Source of the DNA: an uncultured Thalassovita sp.
Lineage (GTDB): Bacteria > Bacteroidota > Bacteroidia > Cytophagales > Flammeovirgaceae
Direction of reading: 5' to 3'
NCBI GenBank assembly: GCA_937129345.1
Contig: CAKZMZ010000489.1
Location: forward strand, 1-41,640
DNA length: 41,640 bases
Shown: positions 7,542-16,141 of the stretch, in pieces
How positions within the stretch are numbered: position 1 is the first letter of the stretch
How the letters are laid out: every line of letters begins with the position of its first letter
Notes under the pieces: model-generated
What the model saw: only the letters and a program-made list of their open reading frames with translations
The model's database searches: none
What the model was told of the DNA's origin: nothing
Position numbers and translations under genes: made by a program

Positions 7542-8771
7542 CTATTGGTTTTGAGCTATTTGCTTGGCAGCAAGGTAAGCCGTAGTCCATGCCGCTTGAA
7601 AGTTAAAACCACCAGTTACGGCGTCTATATTGAGCACTTCTCCAGCAAAATATAAATTGGGATGGAGCTTGCTCTCCATAGTCTTAAAATTGACTTGCTT
7701 ATTGTCCACACCACCACAGGTTACAAATTCATCTTTAAAAGTACTTTTGCCATTTACTTGTAGAGAGCAGTTTCCAATGATTTCTATTAGTGCAGCAATT
7801 TGCTTTGCATTTAGCGAAGCATAATTGAGCTTACTAGGGATATTGGTAACCTGTAACATTCTTTGCCATAAGCGTTTGGGTAAATTCGCTAAGGCAAGGT
7901 TGCTCACTAGTTTTTTTCCATTTTGCTTTCTATTTCTTTCAAGTTCTGCCATTATGTTTTCCTTGGCTTGCCCACTCCAGTTAATAGCAACATTGAATTT
8001 ATAGTTTTTTGCGTGTAGTTCCCTTGCTGCCCAAGCAGACAGCTTCAAAACCGCGGGTCCACTCAAACCCCAGTGTGTTATTAAAAGCGGACCGCTTTCT
8101 TCAAACTTTATGTTATTTATTTTTACCTCTGCATTGGGTACGGCCAAACCAGGTAAATCTTTAAGCAAAGGATGTTTGATATTAAAGGTAAAAAGAGATG
8201 GTACTGGCGGGACAATCGTGTATCCCATCTTTCCTAAGATATTCCAGAAAGCAGTACTGCTACCTGTAGCAATCAAGATATTTTTAGCCTTATAATTTTC
8301 ATCTTTGGTGGTTACTTGCCAAATTTTGTACTCTCTTTTAAAAGATGTAACACTGCTCTGTGTTTTTATCTCTATTTGATATTTTTTACAAAGCCCAGTA
8401 AAGCAATCGATGATAGATTGAGACTTATCTGTTACTGGAAAAATCCTTCCATCCTCTTCTATTTTGGTAGGTACGCCTTTATCCTCCAACCAAGCCATCA
8501 TATCTCCACATAAAAACTGATGAAAAGGCCCTAGCAATTCTTTATGACCTCTTGGGTACTTAGTAACCATTTCAGTCGGGTCGAAACAGGCATGGGTTAC
8601 GTTACACCTCCCTCCACCAGAAATTTTGACTTTACTTAAAATCTGTTTGGCTTTTTCTAATATCAATATTTTTAGGTTTGGACTTTCCTGAACGCTTCGT
8701 ATAGCGCCAAAAAAACCTGCTGCCCCGCCACCGATTACGATTAAATCGTATGAATTGCTTTGTTTACTCAT
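7542..8771 (-). CDS. NAD(P)/FAD-dependent oxidoreductase, BaiN/RdsA (YhiN, HI0933) family
   Basis: 409 residues. The N-terminal dinucleotide fold is clear (DLIVIGGGAAGFFGAI). SGGGRCNVTH and ATGSSTAFWNILGKMGY are family hallmarks, and the C-terminal FAD motif reads YFAGEVLNIDAVTGGFNFQ. Members are cytoplasmic flavoproteins of mostly unknown physiological role; one characterised branch reduces bile-acid intermediates, which should not be assumed here. The start overlaps the end of the upstream reductase gene by eight bases, so the two are probably co-translated. I infer a housekeeping redox role. Confidence 0.85.
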   Translation of the reverse strand: MSKQSNSYDLIVIGGGAAGFFGAIRSVQESPNLKILILEKAKQILSKVKISGGGRCNVTHACFDPTEMVTKYPRGHKELLGPFHQFLCGDMMAWLEDKGVPTKIEEDGRIFPVTDKSQSIIDCFTGLCKKYQIEIKTQSSVTSFKREYKIWQVTTKDENYKAKNILIATGSSTAFWNILGKMGYTIVPPVPSLFTFNIKHPLLKDLPGLAVPNAEVKINNIKFEESGPLLITHWGLSGPAVLKLSAWAARELHAKNYKFNVAINWSGQAKENIMAELERNRKQNGKKLVSNLALANLPKRLWQRMLQVTNIPSKLNYASLNAKQIAALIEIIGNCSLQVNGKSTFKDEFVTCGGVDNKQVNFKTMESKLHPNLYFAGEVLNIDAVTGGFNFQAAWTTAYLAAKQIAQNQ

Positions 8772-9612
8772 GTTTAAAAGTAGCCATCATTTCATCTATA
8801 GTCTTGTGTTTTCTGCCTACAACTTTCTCAAAATCAGAAGGCACATCAAAAGCACCATTTCGGATACTTTCGTAAATACCACCCACGATTGTTCCTAAGT
8901 ACTCGCCTAAGGCTGCACGCCTCTCTTCTAAGTAAGCTTCTACAGACATATTCTCAAATGTTAAATTGAGATCAAAGGTTCGGTTTAAAGCTTGAGCGAG
9001 TTCGTTTTGGTCAATGGCGGTACCTGTTAAATTAAAAATTTTATTATTTAATTTATCATTGGTGAGAATCCTCGCGTAAGCATTTCCTAATTCTTGCCTA
9101 CTAGTGTAAGCACATTTCCCATTGGCGGCGCTGTTGCGGATTTTCCCTTCTTTTTTGTAGTCCTCCAAAGCTTCAAGGTCAGGGTCTATGTACAAGCCAT
9201 TTCTGCCAACAACATAGGGGATGCCACAATTGGCCATGTCTTCTTCGGTTTGCCTGTTGCTCTTTACAATGGGTGCAAAAGCAGATGATTTGGGGTCGCC
9301 GATAATACTGCTGTATACAATTTTCTTGATGTTATTTGCTTGAGCTGCCGCAATCATATCTCTGTGCTGTTCTATTCTGCGAGAGGCTTCGGCATAAGAA
9401 GAAATCACCATTAAAACATCGCATCCCTTAAAAGATTGATGCAAAGTGTCGGGCTTGTCGTAGTCGCCATGTCTTACTTCGATACCTAAGTGTGCTGCCT
9501 TTTTTGGCGTTCGTGCTAGGCCAATGATATTTTCACTTGAGACCAGTTCCTTTAATGCTTTAATGGTGGCAGAACCTAGCCCACCATTGGCTGCTGTAAT
9601 TACTATTTTCAT
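8764..9612 (-). CDS. NmrA/QorB-like NAD(P)-binding reductase
   Basis: 282 residues. An N-terminal Rossmann motif (VITAANGGLGSATIKAL) is followed by RHGDYDKPDTLHQSF and KIVYSSIIG, typical of atypical short-chain dehydrogenases in the NmrA / quinone oxidoreductase 2 (QorB) group. It lacks the YxxxK active site of classical SDRs, as is usual in this group. QorB reduces quinones with NADPH, while NmrA proteins sense the redox state of NAD(P); the sequence alone does not decide. It is the first gene of a two-gene minus-strand unit with the flavoprotein at 7542-8771. Confidence 0.8.
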   Translation of the reverse strand: MKIVITAANGGLGSATIKALKELVSSENIIGLARTPKKAAHLGIEVRHGDYDKPDTLHQSFKGCDVLMVISSYAEASRRIEQHRDMIAAAQANNIKKIVYSSIIGDPKSSAFAPIVKSNRQTEEDMANCGIPYVVGRNGLYIDPDLEALEDYKKEGKIRNSAANGKCAYTSRQELGNAYARILTNDKLNNKIFNLTGTAIDQNELAQALNRTFDLNLTFENMSVEAYLEERRAALGEYLGTIVGGIYESIRNGAFDVPSDFEKVVGRKHKTIDEMMATFKHE

Positions 9613-9856
9613 ATTTTAAAAATATTGATGCGGAATATTAAATTTAAATCGAACAAAACCCAACTTAGTGGTGGTTATTTATTCGAGTTACATGGTAAAT
9701 TACCTAAACTAATAAAAGGACTGATTAACTTGTAGCCGAACTTCTTGTTATGTAATTTTTGTGTAGTTGTGGAAATGAGATTTTTAGTTTCTAACGAAGA
9801 TAAACAGGTAATAAAAATCCTTCAACCACCAACCATTAACCATTAAATCGATCATT

Positions 9857-11065
9857 ATGTCTTTTGATGCCCTTAGTGTCAAAGCGCAATTTCCCATATT
9901 CCACCGCTATCCAGATTTGGTGTATTTGGACAGTGCAGCCACATCACAAAAACCTGCTTCGGTAATCAAAGTGCTCTCTGATTTTTATTCTTTTGAAAAT
10001 GCCAATATACACAGAGGAGTTTACGACCTGTCTGCAAAAGCCACAGATAAATATGAAGAAGTAAGGGAAAAATTGGCAGCAGCTTTTAATGCCAATGCGA
10101 ACGATTTCGCTTATTGCAGTGGTACAACTGAAGGCATCAATTTGGTAGTAAACGGTTATTTGCTTCCACATTTAGAAAAAGGTGATGAAGTACTTATTAC
10201 AGCCATGGAGCATCACGCCAATTTAATTCCTTGGCAACAGGCCTGTGAAAAAAAAGGTGCAAAGCTCAGTATAATACCAGTTAAGCCAAGTGGCGAAATC
10301 GATATGGAGGCTTTTGAAAATAAGCTTTCAAAAAAGACTAAAATGCTGGCCATGGTGCACATTTCCAACACCTTAGGCACTATTAATCCTGTAAAAATAC
10401 TGACCCAAAAGGCGCATGACTTAGGCGTGCCAGTTTTGCTTGATGCTGCACAAAGCGCGGGACATCTTCCTCTTGATTTACAAGATTTACAGGTCGACTT
10501 CGCCGTTTTTTCGGCACATAAACTTTTTGGCCCCACAGGTATAGGAGCCTTGTACTGTTCAGAAAATTTTAAAGACCAACTAAAAGCAAGTAAGTTTGGT
10601 GGAGGCAGTATCAAAGAAGTGAGTTTTGAAAAAACTTCTTGGATGGCATTTCCGCATGGATTAGAGGCCGGTACGCCGCACATTGCAGGTGTTGTTGGGA
10701 TGGGAGCTGCTTTGGATTTTATTGCTACGTTAGATTTAGAAGAATCTTTTGCCCATGAGCATGCCTTGGTTACCCAACTGCGACAAGAACTTGATGCATT
10801 AGGGGGGATAAAAATTTTTGGAAACCCCAGTGAATACGCGGGCATTGTTTCATTTGAAGTGGATGGTGTGCATCCGCATGATGTGGCCAGTTTTTTATCT
10901 GAGGCCGATATTGCTGTGCGGGCAGGTCACCATTGTACGCAACCTTTGTTAGAGCGTATGCAAGTGCCGGCTACTACAAGGGCTTCTTTTTCCATCTATA
11001 ATACCGAAAAAGATGTAGAAAGATTGGTAGCAACTCTAAAAGATTTGAAAGAATTTTGGGAATAA
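9857..11065 (+). CDS. sufS: SufS-type cysteine desulfurase
   Basis: 402 residues. A PLP-dependent class V aminotransferase fold, group II (SufS/CsdA): MEHHANLIPWQ, the PLP lysine K222 in SAHKLFGPTG, and the persulfide-carrying Cys360 in RAGHHCTQP. It removes sulfur from cysteine and passes it to the neighbouring SufU-like protein for Fe-S cluster assembly. It opens an operon with sufU (24 bases away) and moaE. A possible promoter lies at about 9729-9762, with a TTG and a TAATTTTTG-like -7 region, but it does not fit the consensus exactly. The link to moaE suggests that the released sulfur or the clusters serve molybdenum enzyme maturation, which is inference. Confidence 0.92.
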   Translation: MSFDALSVKAQFPIFHRYPDLVYLDSAATSQKPASVIKVLSDFYSFENANIHRGVYDLSAKATDKYEEVREKLAAAFNANANDFAYCSGTTEGINLVVNGYLLPHLEKGDEVLITAMEHHANLIPWQQACEKKGAKLSIIPVKPSGEIDMEAFENKLSKKTKMLAMVHISNTLGTINPVKILTQKAHDLGVPVLLDAAQSAGHLPLDLQDLQVDFAVFSAHKLFGPTGIGALYCSENFKDQLKASKFGGGSIKEVSFEKTSWMAFPHGLEAGTPHIAGVVGMGAALDFIATLDLEESFAHEHALVTQLRQELDALGGIKIFGNPSEYAGIVSFEVDGVHPHDVASFLSEADIAVRAGHHCTQPLLERMQVPATTRASFSIYNTEKDVERLVATLKDLKEFWE

Positions 11066-11089
11066 ACAACATATATTGTGAACGAGAAG

Positions 11090-11509
11090 ATGAAAAGCCT
11101 GTACGGCGATTTGATCAAGCAACATCAAAAAAATCCCTATCATTTTTTAAAAAAGGAGGATGTTGAACTGAGTTTAAGGGCGAACAATCCTATTTGCGGA
11201 GATCGATACGATCTTTACATAGAAAATGAAGAAAATGTATTGAGTACCTTGCATTTCCACGGTTTTGGTTGTGCCTTATCAAAAGCTTCTGCATCTATTA
11301 TGGTAGAAACCTTAGAGGGCAAATCTTATGAAGAGGCCAAAGAGATTTGCCAAAATTTTTTAGATTACATCCATGATAAAACCAATGGTGAAGTCTATAC
11401 CGAAGCCTTTAAGGCTTTTGAAGCATTGCATACCCAAACCGCTAGGATAGACTGTGTAGCACTTACTTGGAAAGAAATGTTGTCTTTTTTACAAACACAA
11501 AGCTCATGA
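11090..11509 (+). CDS. sufU: SufU-like Fe-S assembly / sulfurtransfer protein
   Basis: 139 residues from the ATG at 11090; a GTG at 11078 in frame would add four residues. MKSLYGDLIKQHQKNPYHF matches the family's N-terminus. The three conserved cysteines occur in NPICGDRYDL, GFGCALSKAS and RIDCVALTWKEM, together with the Asp of CGD. SufU proteins bind zinc and accept sulfur from SufS, whose gene is directly upstream. The stop codon overlaps the moaE start (ATGA at 11506-11509), indicating translational coupling. Confidence 0.9.
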   Translation: MKSLYGDLIKQHQKNPYHFLKKEDVELSLRANNPICGDRYDLYIENEENVLSTLHFHGFGCALSKASASIMVETLEGKSYEEAKEICQNFLDYIHDKTNGEVYTEAFKAFEALHTQTARIDCVALTWKEMLSFLQTQSS

Positions 11510-11922
11510 TCGATATTCAGATATTTGACAAACCACTAAATCCTGCAGAATGTATAGCAAAAGCGGGCAATTCTGCTTCGGGAGGTAATACTGCTTTTAT
11601 AGGAACGGTAAGAGAACAGACCAAAGGCAAAAAAGTATTGCGTTTGGATTTTGAATCCTATGTGCCCATGGCTATTTCAGAAATGCAGAAAATTGCTGAA
11701 AATGTAAAAAAACGTTGGGATGCTTACAGTGTAGTTATGCATCATAGAGTGGGCATCCTAGAAGTAGGGGAGATTGCTGTGATCATAGTAGTGGCCACAC
11801 CGCACCGTGCAGCTGCTTTTGAAGCTTGCCAATACGCCATAGATACCCTTAAAGAAACCGTACCAATCTGGAAAAAAGAAATTTTTGAAGATGGGGAAGT
11901 TTGGGTCGCCGCGCATCCATGA
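11506..11922 (+). CDS. moaE: molybdopterin synthase catalytic subunit MoaE
   Basis: 138 residues from the ATG at 11506; the frame is open to 11467, but that would overlap sufU and precede the conserved start. Motifs: FIGTVREQTKGKKVLRLDFE, MHHRVGILEVGEIAVIIVVA, PHRAAAFEACQYAIDTLKE, VPIWKKEIFEDGEVWV; the catalytic lysines lie in PIWKKE. MoaE combines with thiocarboxylated MoaD to convert cPMP to molybdopterin in the cytoplasm. It overlaps sufU by four bases. moaD is 1.2 kb away in a separate unit, and moaA and moaC are not in the window. Confidence 0.92.
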   Translation: MIDIQIFDKPLNPAECIAKAGNSASGGNTAFIGTVREQTKGKKVLRLDFESYVPMAISEMQKIAENVKKRWDAYSVVMHHRVGILEVGEIAVIIVVATPHRAAAFEACQYAIDTLKETVPIWKKEIFEDGEVWVAAHP

Positions 11923-11965
11923 TATGTGTATTTAATTATAACATTTTGTGAGTAGAACTAAGTAA

Positions 11966-12000
11966 TTCATGGCGTGTTCGGTTCACGCCATGAACGTTTT
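11966..12000. terminator. hairpin between convergent moaE and xdhC
   Basis: TTCATGGCGTG (11966-11976) and CACGCCATGAA (11984-11994) form an 11-bp perfect stem with a 7-base loop, followed by CGTTTT on the plus strand. Its place between two convergent stops suggests a two-way terminator. Confidence 0.75.
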
Positions 12001-12005
12001 TAGAA

Positions 12006-13034
12006 CTATCTTCCATTCTTGGCCTTAATAATAGAGCCCATAATGCCCAAGGCGATTTCTTGAGCGCCCACAGCTCCAATGTCTAGCCCGATCGGTGCTT
12101 CTATTCTTGCAATTTGTTCTTCGGTAAAACCTGCTTCTTGCAAGCGGGCTACTCTTTTTGCATGGGTTTTTCTGCTGCCGAGTGCACCAATGTATGCCAC
12201 TTCAGAAGGCAGTAATATGCGCAGTGCGTCATCGTCAATCTTTGGGTCATGTGATAGGATCACTGCAAAAGTATAAGCATCTAATTTAAAATCGTTCAAT
12301 ACCTCAGAAGGGTATTTCTCAATAATTTGGTTGGGTTGGTCTTTAAACTGCGTGTTTTTAGCAAATACGGCCCTTGGGTCAATTACTATTGGTTCAAAAT
12401 CATACATGTTGGCCAATTGTACCAATGCAGTAGTAATATGCGCAGAACCTATGATCAAAATCTGACTTTTTCTCGGAAAAATATTGATAAAATACGTTTT
12501 GTCATCTACAAATACAGTTTCGTGTGTTCTATCTTCGAAAGCCTGTATTGCTGCGTTTTGCACTTCTTCGGGCAGTGTAGCTCCTATGGCTTCACCTTCG
12601 GGCGTAAGCAAGGTGTTTTGATTTTCTCCATCGCTTAAAAGTGTGACCAAAATACAGCTTTCATTGGCTTGTAGCTTGTCTATTAATTTTTGCCAGCAAG
12701 TGTCCTCTGTAGATTTATCGTCCTTTCCGAAATATTGTAGATATACTTGGATTTTGCCACCGCAACTCAAACCTACAGACCATGCTTCATCATCGCTTAC
12801 ACCATAGTGTAGTTTTTTGCCACTTCTATTTTCTAACACCCCCTTTGCTTCTTTAAGTACTGCTCCTTCAACACAGCCTCCGCTCACCGATCCTGCCATT
12901 TCCATCTCTTCAGAAATCAACATGGCAGAGCCGGTGGGTCTTGGAGCTGAGCCCCAAGTTTTGATTACCCTTGCCAAAGCAAAAGGCTTATCGCTCTTTT
13001 GCCATTCAGTAATTTGATTCAATAATTCTTTCAT
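12006..13034 (-). CDS. XdhC/CoxI-family molybdenum hydroxylase maturation factor
   Basis: 342 residues. The N-terminal XdhC/CoxI domain contains VIKTWGSAPRPTGSAM and GSVSGGCVEGAV, with a later SVGLSCGGKIQVYLQ. The C-terminal Rossmann-like domain contains ILIIGSAHITTALVQLANMY, VILSHDPKIDD, YIGALGSRKTHAKR and APIGLDIGAVGAQEIALGIM. XdhC binds molybdenum cofactor, promotes its sulfuration and helps insert it into xanthine dehydrogenase-type enzymes. The flanking moaE, moaD and coxG genes fit this role. No hydroxylase structural gene is in the window. It is convergent with moaE and divergent from moaD. Confidence 0.88.
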   Translation of the reverse strand: MKELLNQITEWQKSDKPFALARVIKTWGSAPRPTGSAMLISEEMEMAGSVSGGCVEGAVLKEAKGVLENRSGKKLHYGVSDDEAWSVGLSCGGKIQVYLQYFGKDDKSTEDTCWQKLIDKLQANESCILVTLLSDGENQNTLLTPEGEAIGATLPEEVQNAAIQAFEDRTHETVFVDDKTYFINIFPRKSQILIIGSAHITTALVQLANMYDFEPIVIDPRAVFAKNTQFKDQPNQIIEKYPSEVLNDFKLDAYTFAVILSHDPKIDDDALRILLPSEVAYIGALGSRKTHAKRVARLQEAGFTEEQIARIEAPIGLDIGAVGAQEIALGIMGSIIKAKNGR

Positions 13035-13166
13035 ATCTCAATTTATTTACATTAATTTTCTGTTCGGGATGTTAATATTAGCATCTATTTTAAAACATAC
13101 AAGGGCTCTGAGAGGTTTTGTTTGAAACAGATATATGTATATACATCTGTAAATAAAAGTGGTATT

Positions 13167-13439
13167 ATGGCAACAGTGAGATTTACATCGGCGCTTAAAA
13201 GATTTTTTCCTGATTTACACGATGAAGAATTTTCGGGTACTACAGTTAAAGATACCTTAAGAAGTATCGAAAAAAAATACCCTGGCATGCTGTCTTACTT
13301 GGTTGATGACAATGGAGAATTGCGCAAGCATGTAAACATTTATGTTGGCGGAGATTTAATTGAGGACAGGAAAAATTTCGAAGATAAAGTTCAAGAAAAA
13401 GATGAAGTAATCATTTTCCAAGCATTATCAGGCGGATAA
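13167..13439 (+). CDS. MoaD/ThiS-like small sulfur carrier
   Basis: 90 residues from the ATG at 13167; an upstream ATG at 13122 would add 15 unmatched residues. It has a ubiquitin-like beta-grasp sequence (ATVRFTSALKRFF, TVKDTLRSIEKKYPG, VNIYVGGDLI, EVIIFQALSGG) ending in the essential Gly-Gly. The terminus would be adenylated and thiocarboxylated. With moaE and xdhC nearby, molybdopterin synthesis is the likely purpose, but other MoaD-like proteins carry sulfur to different targets. The downstream BNR gene starts six bases after the stop, so the pair is probably translated together. Confidence 0.85.
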   Translation: MATVRFTSALKRFFPDLHDEEFSGTTVKDTLRSIEKKYPGMLSYLVDDNGELRKHVNIYVGGDLIEDRKNFEDKVQEKDEVIIFQALSGG

Positions 13440-13445
13440 ATATTT

Positions 13446-14519
13446 ATGAAATTATTAGCGGGTACATCAAAGGGTTTGGTCATTTATGATCGACTTGCTG
13501 GAGGTTGGAAACTACAGGGAATTCAGTTTGAAGGGTTTCCTGTATCTATGCTATATATCGATGACCGCACGGATACTTGGTGGATAGGCCTCTCTCACAG
13601 ACACTGGGGACAAAAATTGCATTACTCTAAAGATCAGGGAAAAAACTGGGAAATAGTACCCACACCCACGTATACCGGTTACGAATACCGACCCGAAAAA
13701 AAAGTCTCCTTAAAAAAAGTTTGGGTAATGGCACATGCCGGCTACGATAAACCGGGAGCACTATGGCTAGGAACAGAACCCGGTGGGCTTTTCTATTCAG
13801 CAAATAACGGAAAAACATTTGAGCTTATAGAGAGTTTATGGAATCATCCGAGCAGGTTGGATGATTTACAGTGGTTTGGTGCAGGAAAAGACTATCCTTT
13901 TATACATTCCATTGTAGTGGACCCAAACGATTCTGACCATGTGTATATTGGGGTAAGTTGTGCAGGGGTGTTTGAGACAAAGGATGCTGGTTTAACTTGG
14001 GTGCCGAAAAATAAGGGATTGGTGGCGGCATATTTACCTAATCCGAAAGCCGAGGTGGGGCATGATCCCCATCTTATCTTGATGAGCCAAAAAGATAACC
14101 GGGTACTTTGGCAGCAAAACCATTGCGGTATTTTTAGGACAAGTGACGGGGGAGAAAATTGGCAAATGGTGAGCGGAAAAAAAGGCTTTCCTCATTATGG
14201 TTTCGGTCTCGCAATAGGTGATGATATCAATACAGCATGGGTAATTCCTGCTGAAAGCGATGAGAAAAGGATCCCTAAAGATTTAAAATTAGTTGTATGC
14301 AAAACTACAGACGGTGGCAATAGTTGGCTAAACCAAGACAGTGGTTTACCCAGCCCCCCTGTTTTTGATATTGTGCTGAGGCATTCGTTTGTAAAAAAAC
14401 AAGAAGTATTGGCCTTTGGCACTAACAACGGAAATATTTATGTGTCAGAAAATAGTGGAACTAACTGGAAATCAATAACTAACCACCTTACTGGTGTAAA
14501 TTGTCTAATTTTAAATTAA
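13446..14519 (+). CDS. cytoplasmic BNR/Asp-box beta-propeller protein paired with MoaD-like gene
   Basis: 357 residues with no signal peptide. Six Asp-box repeats are visible: YSKDQGKNWEI, YSANNGKTFEL, ETKDAGLTWVP, RTSDGGENWQM, KTTDGGNSWLN and VSENSGTNWKS. The fold is therefore a sialidase/sortilin-like propeller. The sialidase Arg triad is not evident, so glycosidase names sometimes given to such proteins are not supported. It follows the MoaD-like gene by six bases and precedes coxG by seven, suggesting a role with the sulfur carrier or in molybdenum enzyme maturation. No function can be assigned from sequence. Confidence 0.75.
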   Translation: MKLLAGTSKGLVIYDRLAGGWKLQGIQFEGFPVSMLYIDDRTDTWWIGLSHRHWGQKLHYSKDQGKNWEIVPTPTYTGYEYRPEKKVSLKKVWVMAHAGYDKPGALWLGTEPGGLFYSANNGKTFELIESLWNHPSRLDDLQWFGAGKDYPFIHSIVVDPNDSDHVYIGVSCAGVFETKDAGLTWVPKNKGLVAAYLPNPKAEVGHDPHLILMSQKDNRVLWQQNHCGIFRTSDGGENWQMVSGKKGFPHYGFGLAIGDDINTAWVIPAESDEKRIPKDLKLVVCKTTDGGNSWLNQDSGLPSPPVFDIVLRHSFVKKQEVLAFGTNNGNIYVSENSGTNWKSITNHLTGVNCLILN

Positions 14520-14526
14520 TTGAAAA

Positions 14527-15111
14527 ATGAAAACAACTATCAACAAAAATTTTACTGTGGAGGAGCCAATTGACAAAGTTTGGTCTTATCTGAGCGATCC
14601 TACTAAAATTGTTTCTTGCGTACCGGGTGCAAGCATTACCGAAACTATAGATGAACGCAATTATAAAGGAGGCGTAACCACCAAATTTGGCCCAGTAAAA
14701 GCTAGCTACGCAGGAGATATCCAAATTGTAGAGATGGATGATGCCAATCATGTAATGAAGCTACATGGCAAAGGCGTAGATTCTAAGGGCAAAGGCAGTG
14801 CTGAAATGAACATGACAGGAGATTTGGTTGACAATGGAGGTAGCACCGAGGTAAAATTTAGTATGGAAGTATCTATTGTTGGAAAGCTAGCACAATTTGG
14901 AGCACGCTTGATTAATGATGTTTCTGATCAGTTATTAGACCAATTTATTGTGAGTTTTAGGGAAAAACTATCTGCTGAAAGTGCAGAAGTTGAAACCACA
15001 GAATCAACAGATGCTGCAAAATCAGATAATTCTCTAAATGCTTTTGCATTGGTATGGGCAGTAATTAAAGGCTTTTTTGCTAGATTATTTGGCAAAAAGG
15101 CGAGTTCTTAA
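14527..15111 (+). CDS. CoxG-family SRPBCC protein
   Basis: 194 residues. The first 150 form a START-like/SRPBCC domain of the CoxG group: VEEPIDKVWSYLSDPTKIVSCVPGA, GGVTTKFGPVKASYAGD, LHGKGVDSKGKGSAEMNM, FSMEVSIVGKLAQFG (the first spans about residues 11-35). A Ser/Thr/Glu-rich linker leads to a hydrophobic C-terminal stretch (FALVWAVIKGFFARLF) with basic residues, which could hold it at the inner membrane. CoxG helps recruit CO dehydrogenase, a molybdenum hydroxylase, to the membrane in carboxydotrophs. Homologues are common near other molybdenum hydroxylase genes. This is the last gene of the moaD unit and is followed by a strong terminator. Confidence 0.85.
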   Translation: MKTTINKNFTVEEPIDKVWSYLSDPTKIVSCVPGASITETIDERNYKGGVTTKFGPVKASYAGDIQIVEMDDANHVMKLHGKGVDSKGKGSAEMNMTGDLVDNGGSTEVKFSMEVSIVGKLAQFGARLINDVSDQLLDQFIVSFREKLSAESAEVETTESTDAAKSDNSLNAFALVWAVIKGFFARLFGKKASS

Positions 15112-15139
15112 ATTTAGGTTTAAATATATACTTATTTGT

Positions 15140-15175
15140 AAAGTGCTTCATGGTTTTTATGAAGCACTTTTTGTT
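15140..15175 (+). terminator. rho-independent terminator after coxG-like gene
   Basis: AAAGTGCTTCAT (15140-15151) pairs perfectly with ATGAAGCACTTT (15159-15170), loop of 7 bases, followed by TTGTTTT. It separates coxG from the convergent ABA4-like gene and may work in both directions. Confidence 0.85.
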
Positions 15176-15200
15176 TTCGCTTTTAGAAATTACCCGTATT

Positions 15201-15641
15201 TTACTCCTCAATAAGACTGGTTTTTTGTTTAAGACCTGCCTTTAATAAGAGATAAAGGGTAAGGCCTAAGGGCCCAAGCATAAGCGTGAAAATTAGGCAG
15301 GGAACAATGAGTAAGTGCTTGATTTCCGTGCGTTTGGCATCTCTTACAATCCAAGCCCCTACAAATAAATCGAAAATTATATAGTGGATCCAGCTTGCTA
15401 AAAATGCCTGTGGGTCAGATAGCATAGACATGATGCCACTGAGTGTGGTAAGGTTGGCATCAGCAGGTAGGGCCTCATTACTACTAAAGATTAAATAGGC
15501 GTAAAAGATACCTAGTATGCATGGGATCCAAATGGCGTGTATGGTTTTTTGTGTGTACTTCCAATGCGGTAAAAAAAATAGGAGCAGCCATGCGGGTAAA
15601 ATAGCCGTATTTACCAGCTGAAAAAGTGATTCAAAATTCAT
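15201..15641 (-). CDS. ABA4-like (DUF4281) membrane protein
   Basis: 146 residues with about four hydrophobic segments. The family signature is visible: IHYIIFDLFVGAWIVRDA, then IVPCLIFTLMLGPLGL. The plant member ABA4 is linked to neoxanthin formation; bacterial members are uncharacterised, and a carotenoid role here would be speculation. Its ATG at 15641-15639 is only 18 bases from the divergent DUF2809 start. Confidence 0.8.
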   Translation of the reverse strand: MNFESLFQLVNTAILPAWLLLFFLPHWKYTQKTIHAIWIPCILGIFYAYLIFSSNEALPADANLTTLSGIMSMLSDPQAFLASWIHYIIFDLFVGAWIVRDAKRTEIKHLLIVPCLIFTLMLGPLGLTLYLLLKAGLKQKTSLIEE

Positions 15642-15659
15642 TATTTGCGAGCAAGGTTA

Positions 15660-16094
15660 ATGACAAATTACGTAAACTTACACTTTATTGAAGTAACTCT
15701 GCAAGCTTTGAGAAAAAGATTGACATATGCTTTTTTGGCTATTATAACAATTACTTTAGGCTTGTTGTCTAGATCGCCAATTATTCCTGCATTTATTTAC
15801 CCTTACTTAGGAGATATCTTATACGCCTTGCTGATTTACTTTTTATTTGCCTTCCTTTTCGCTAGAAAAGCTGAAACAGCTATCGCTTTATTGGCACTTA
15901 TTTTTTGTGTAGCCATCGAGCTAAGCCAATTATACCATGCGCCATGGATAGATAACATTAGGGCTACAAAACTTGGTGGTTTGATACTCGGCTTTGGGTT
16001 TTTGTGGTCAGACTTATTGGCCTATGCTGCTGGAGTCAGTATTGGTTGGTTGTTAGAAGTTTGCTATCTCAAGCCATTCGCAACCCATAGATAA
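15660..16094 (+). CDS. DUF2809 family membrane protein
   Basis: 144 residues from the ATG at 15660; an in-frame TTG at 15645 would add five. Four to five membrane segments carry the family pattern: GLLSRS, YPYLGDILYALLIYFL, AIELSQLYHAPWID, IRATKLGGLILGFGFLWSDLLAYAAG. Function is unknown. The start lies almost back to back with the divergent ABA4-like gene, leaving only 18 bases between starts, so the promoters must lie inside the neighbouring coding regions or the true start is further downstream. Confidence 0.8.
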   Translation: MTNYVNLHFIEVTLQALRKRLTYAFLAIITITLGLLSRSPIIPAFIYPYLGDILYALLIYFLFAFLFARKAETAIALLALIFCVAIELSQLYHAPWIDNIRATKLGGLILGFGFLWSDLLAYAAGVSIGWLLEVCYLKPFATHR

Positions 16095-16141
16095 AGCAAA
16101 TTACCTTATCAAACAAACAAATTGATTTAACTCAAAAACTC

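Noticed and set aside
10213-10845. 210-codon minus-strand open frame
   Set aside because: It lies wholly inside sufS, whose PLP and cysteine motifs are intact; the antisense translation is rich in Ser/Pro/Cys with no recognisable domain.
13446-14519. Calling the BNR protein a sialidase
   Set aside because: Asp boxes only indicate a propeller; no signal peptide and no convincing catalytic Arg triad or nucleophile Tyr were seen.
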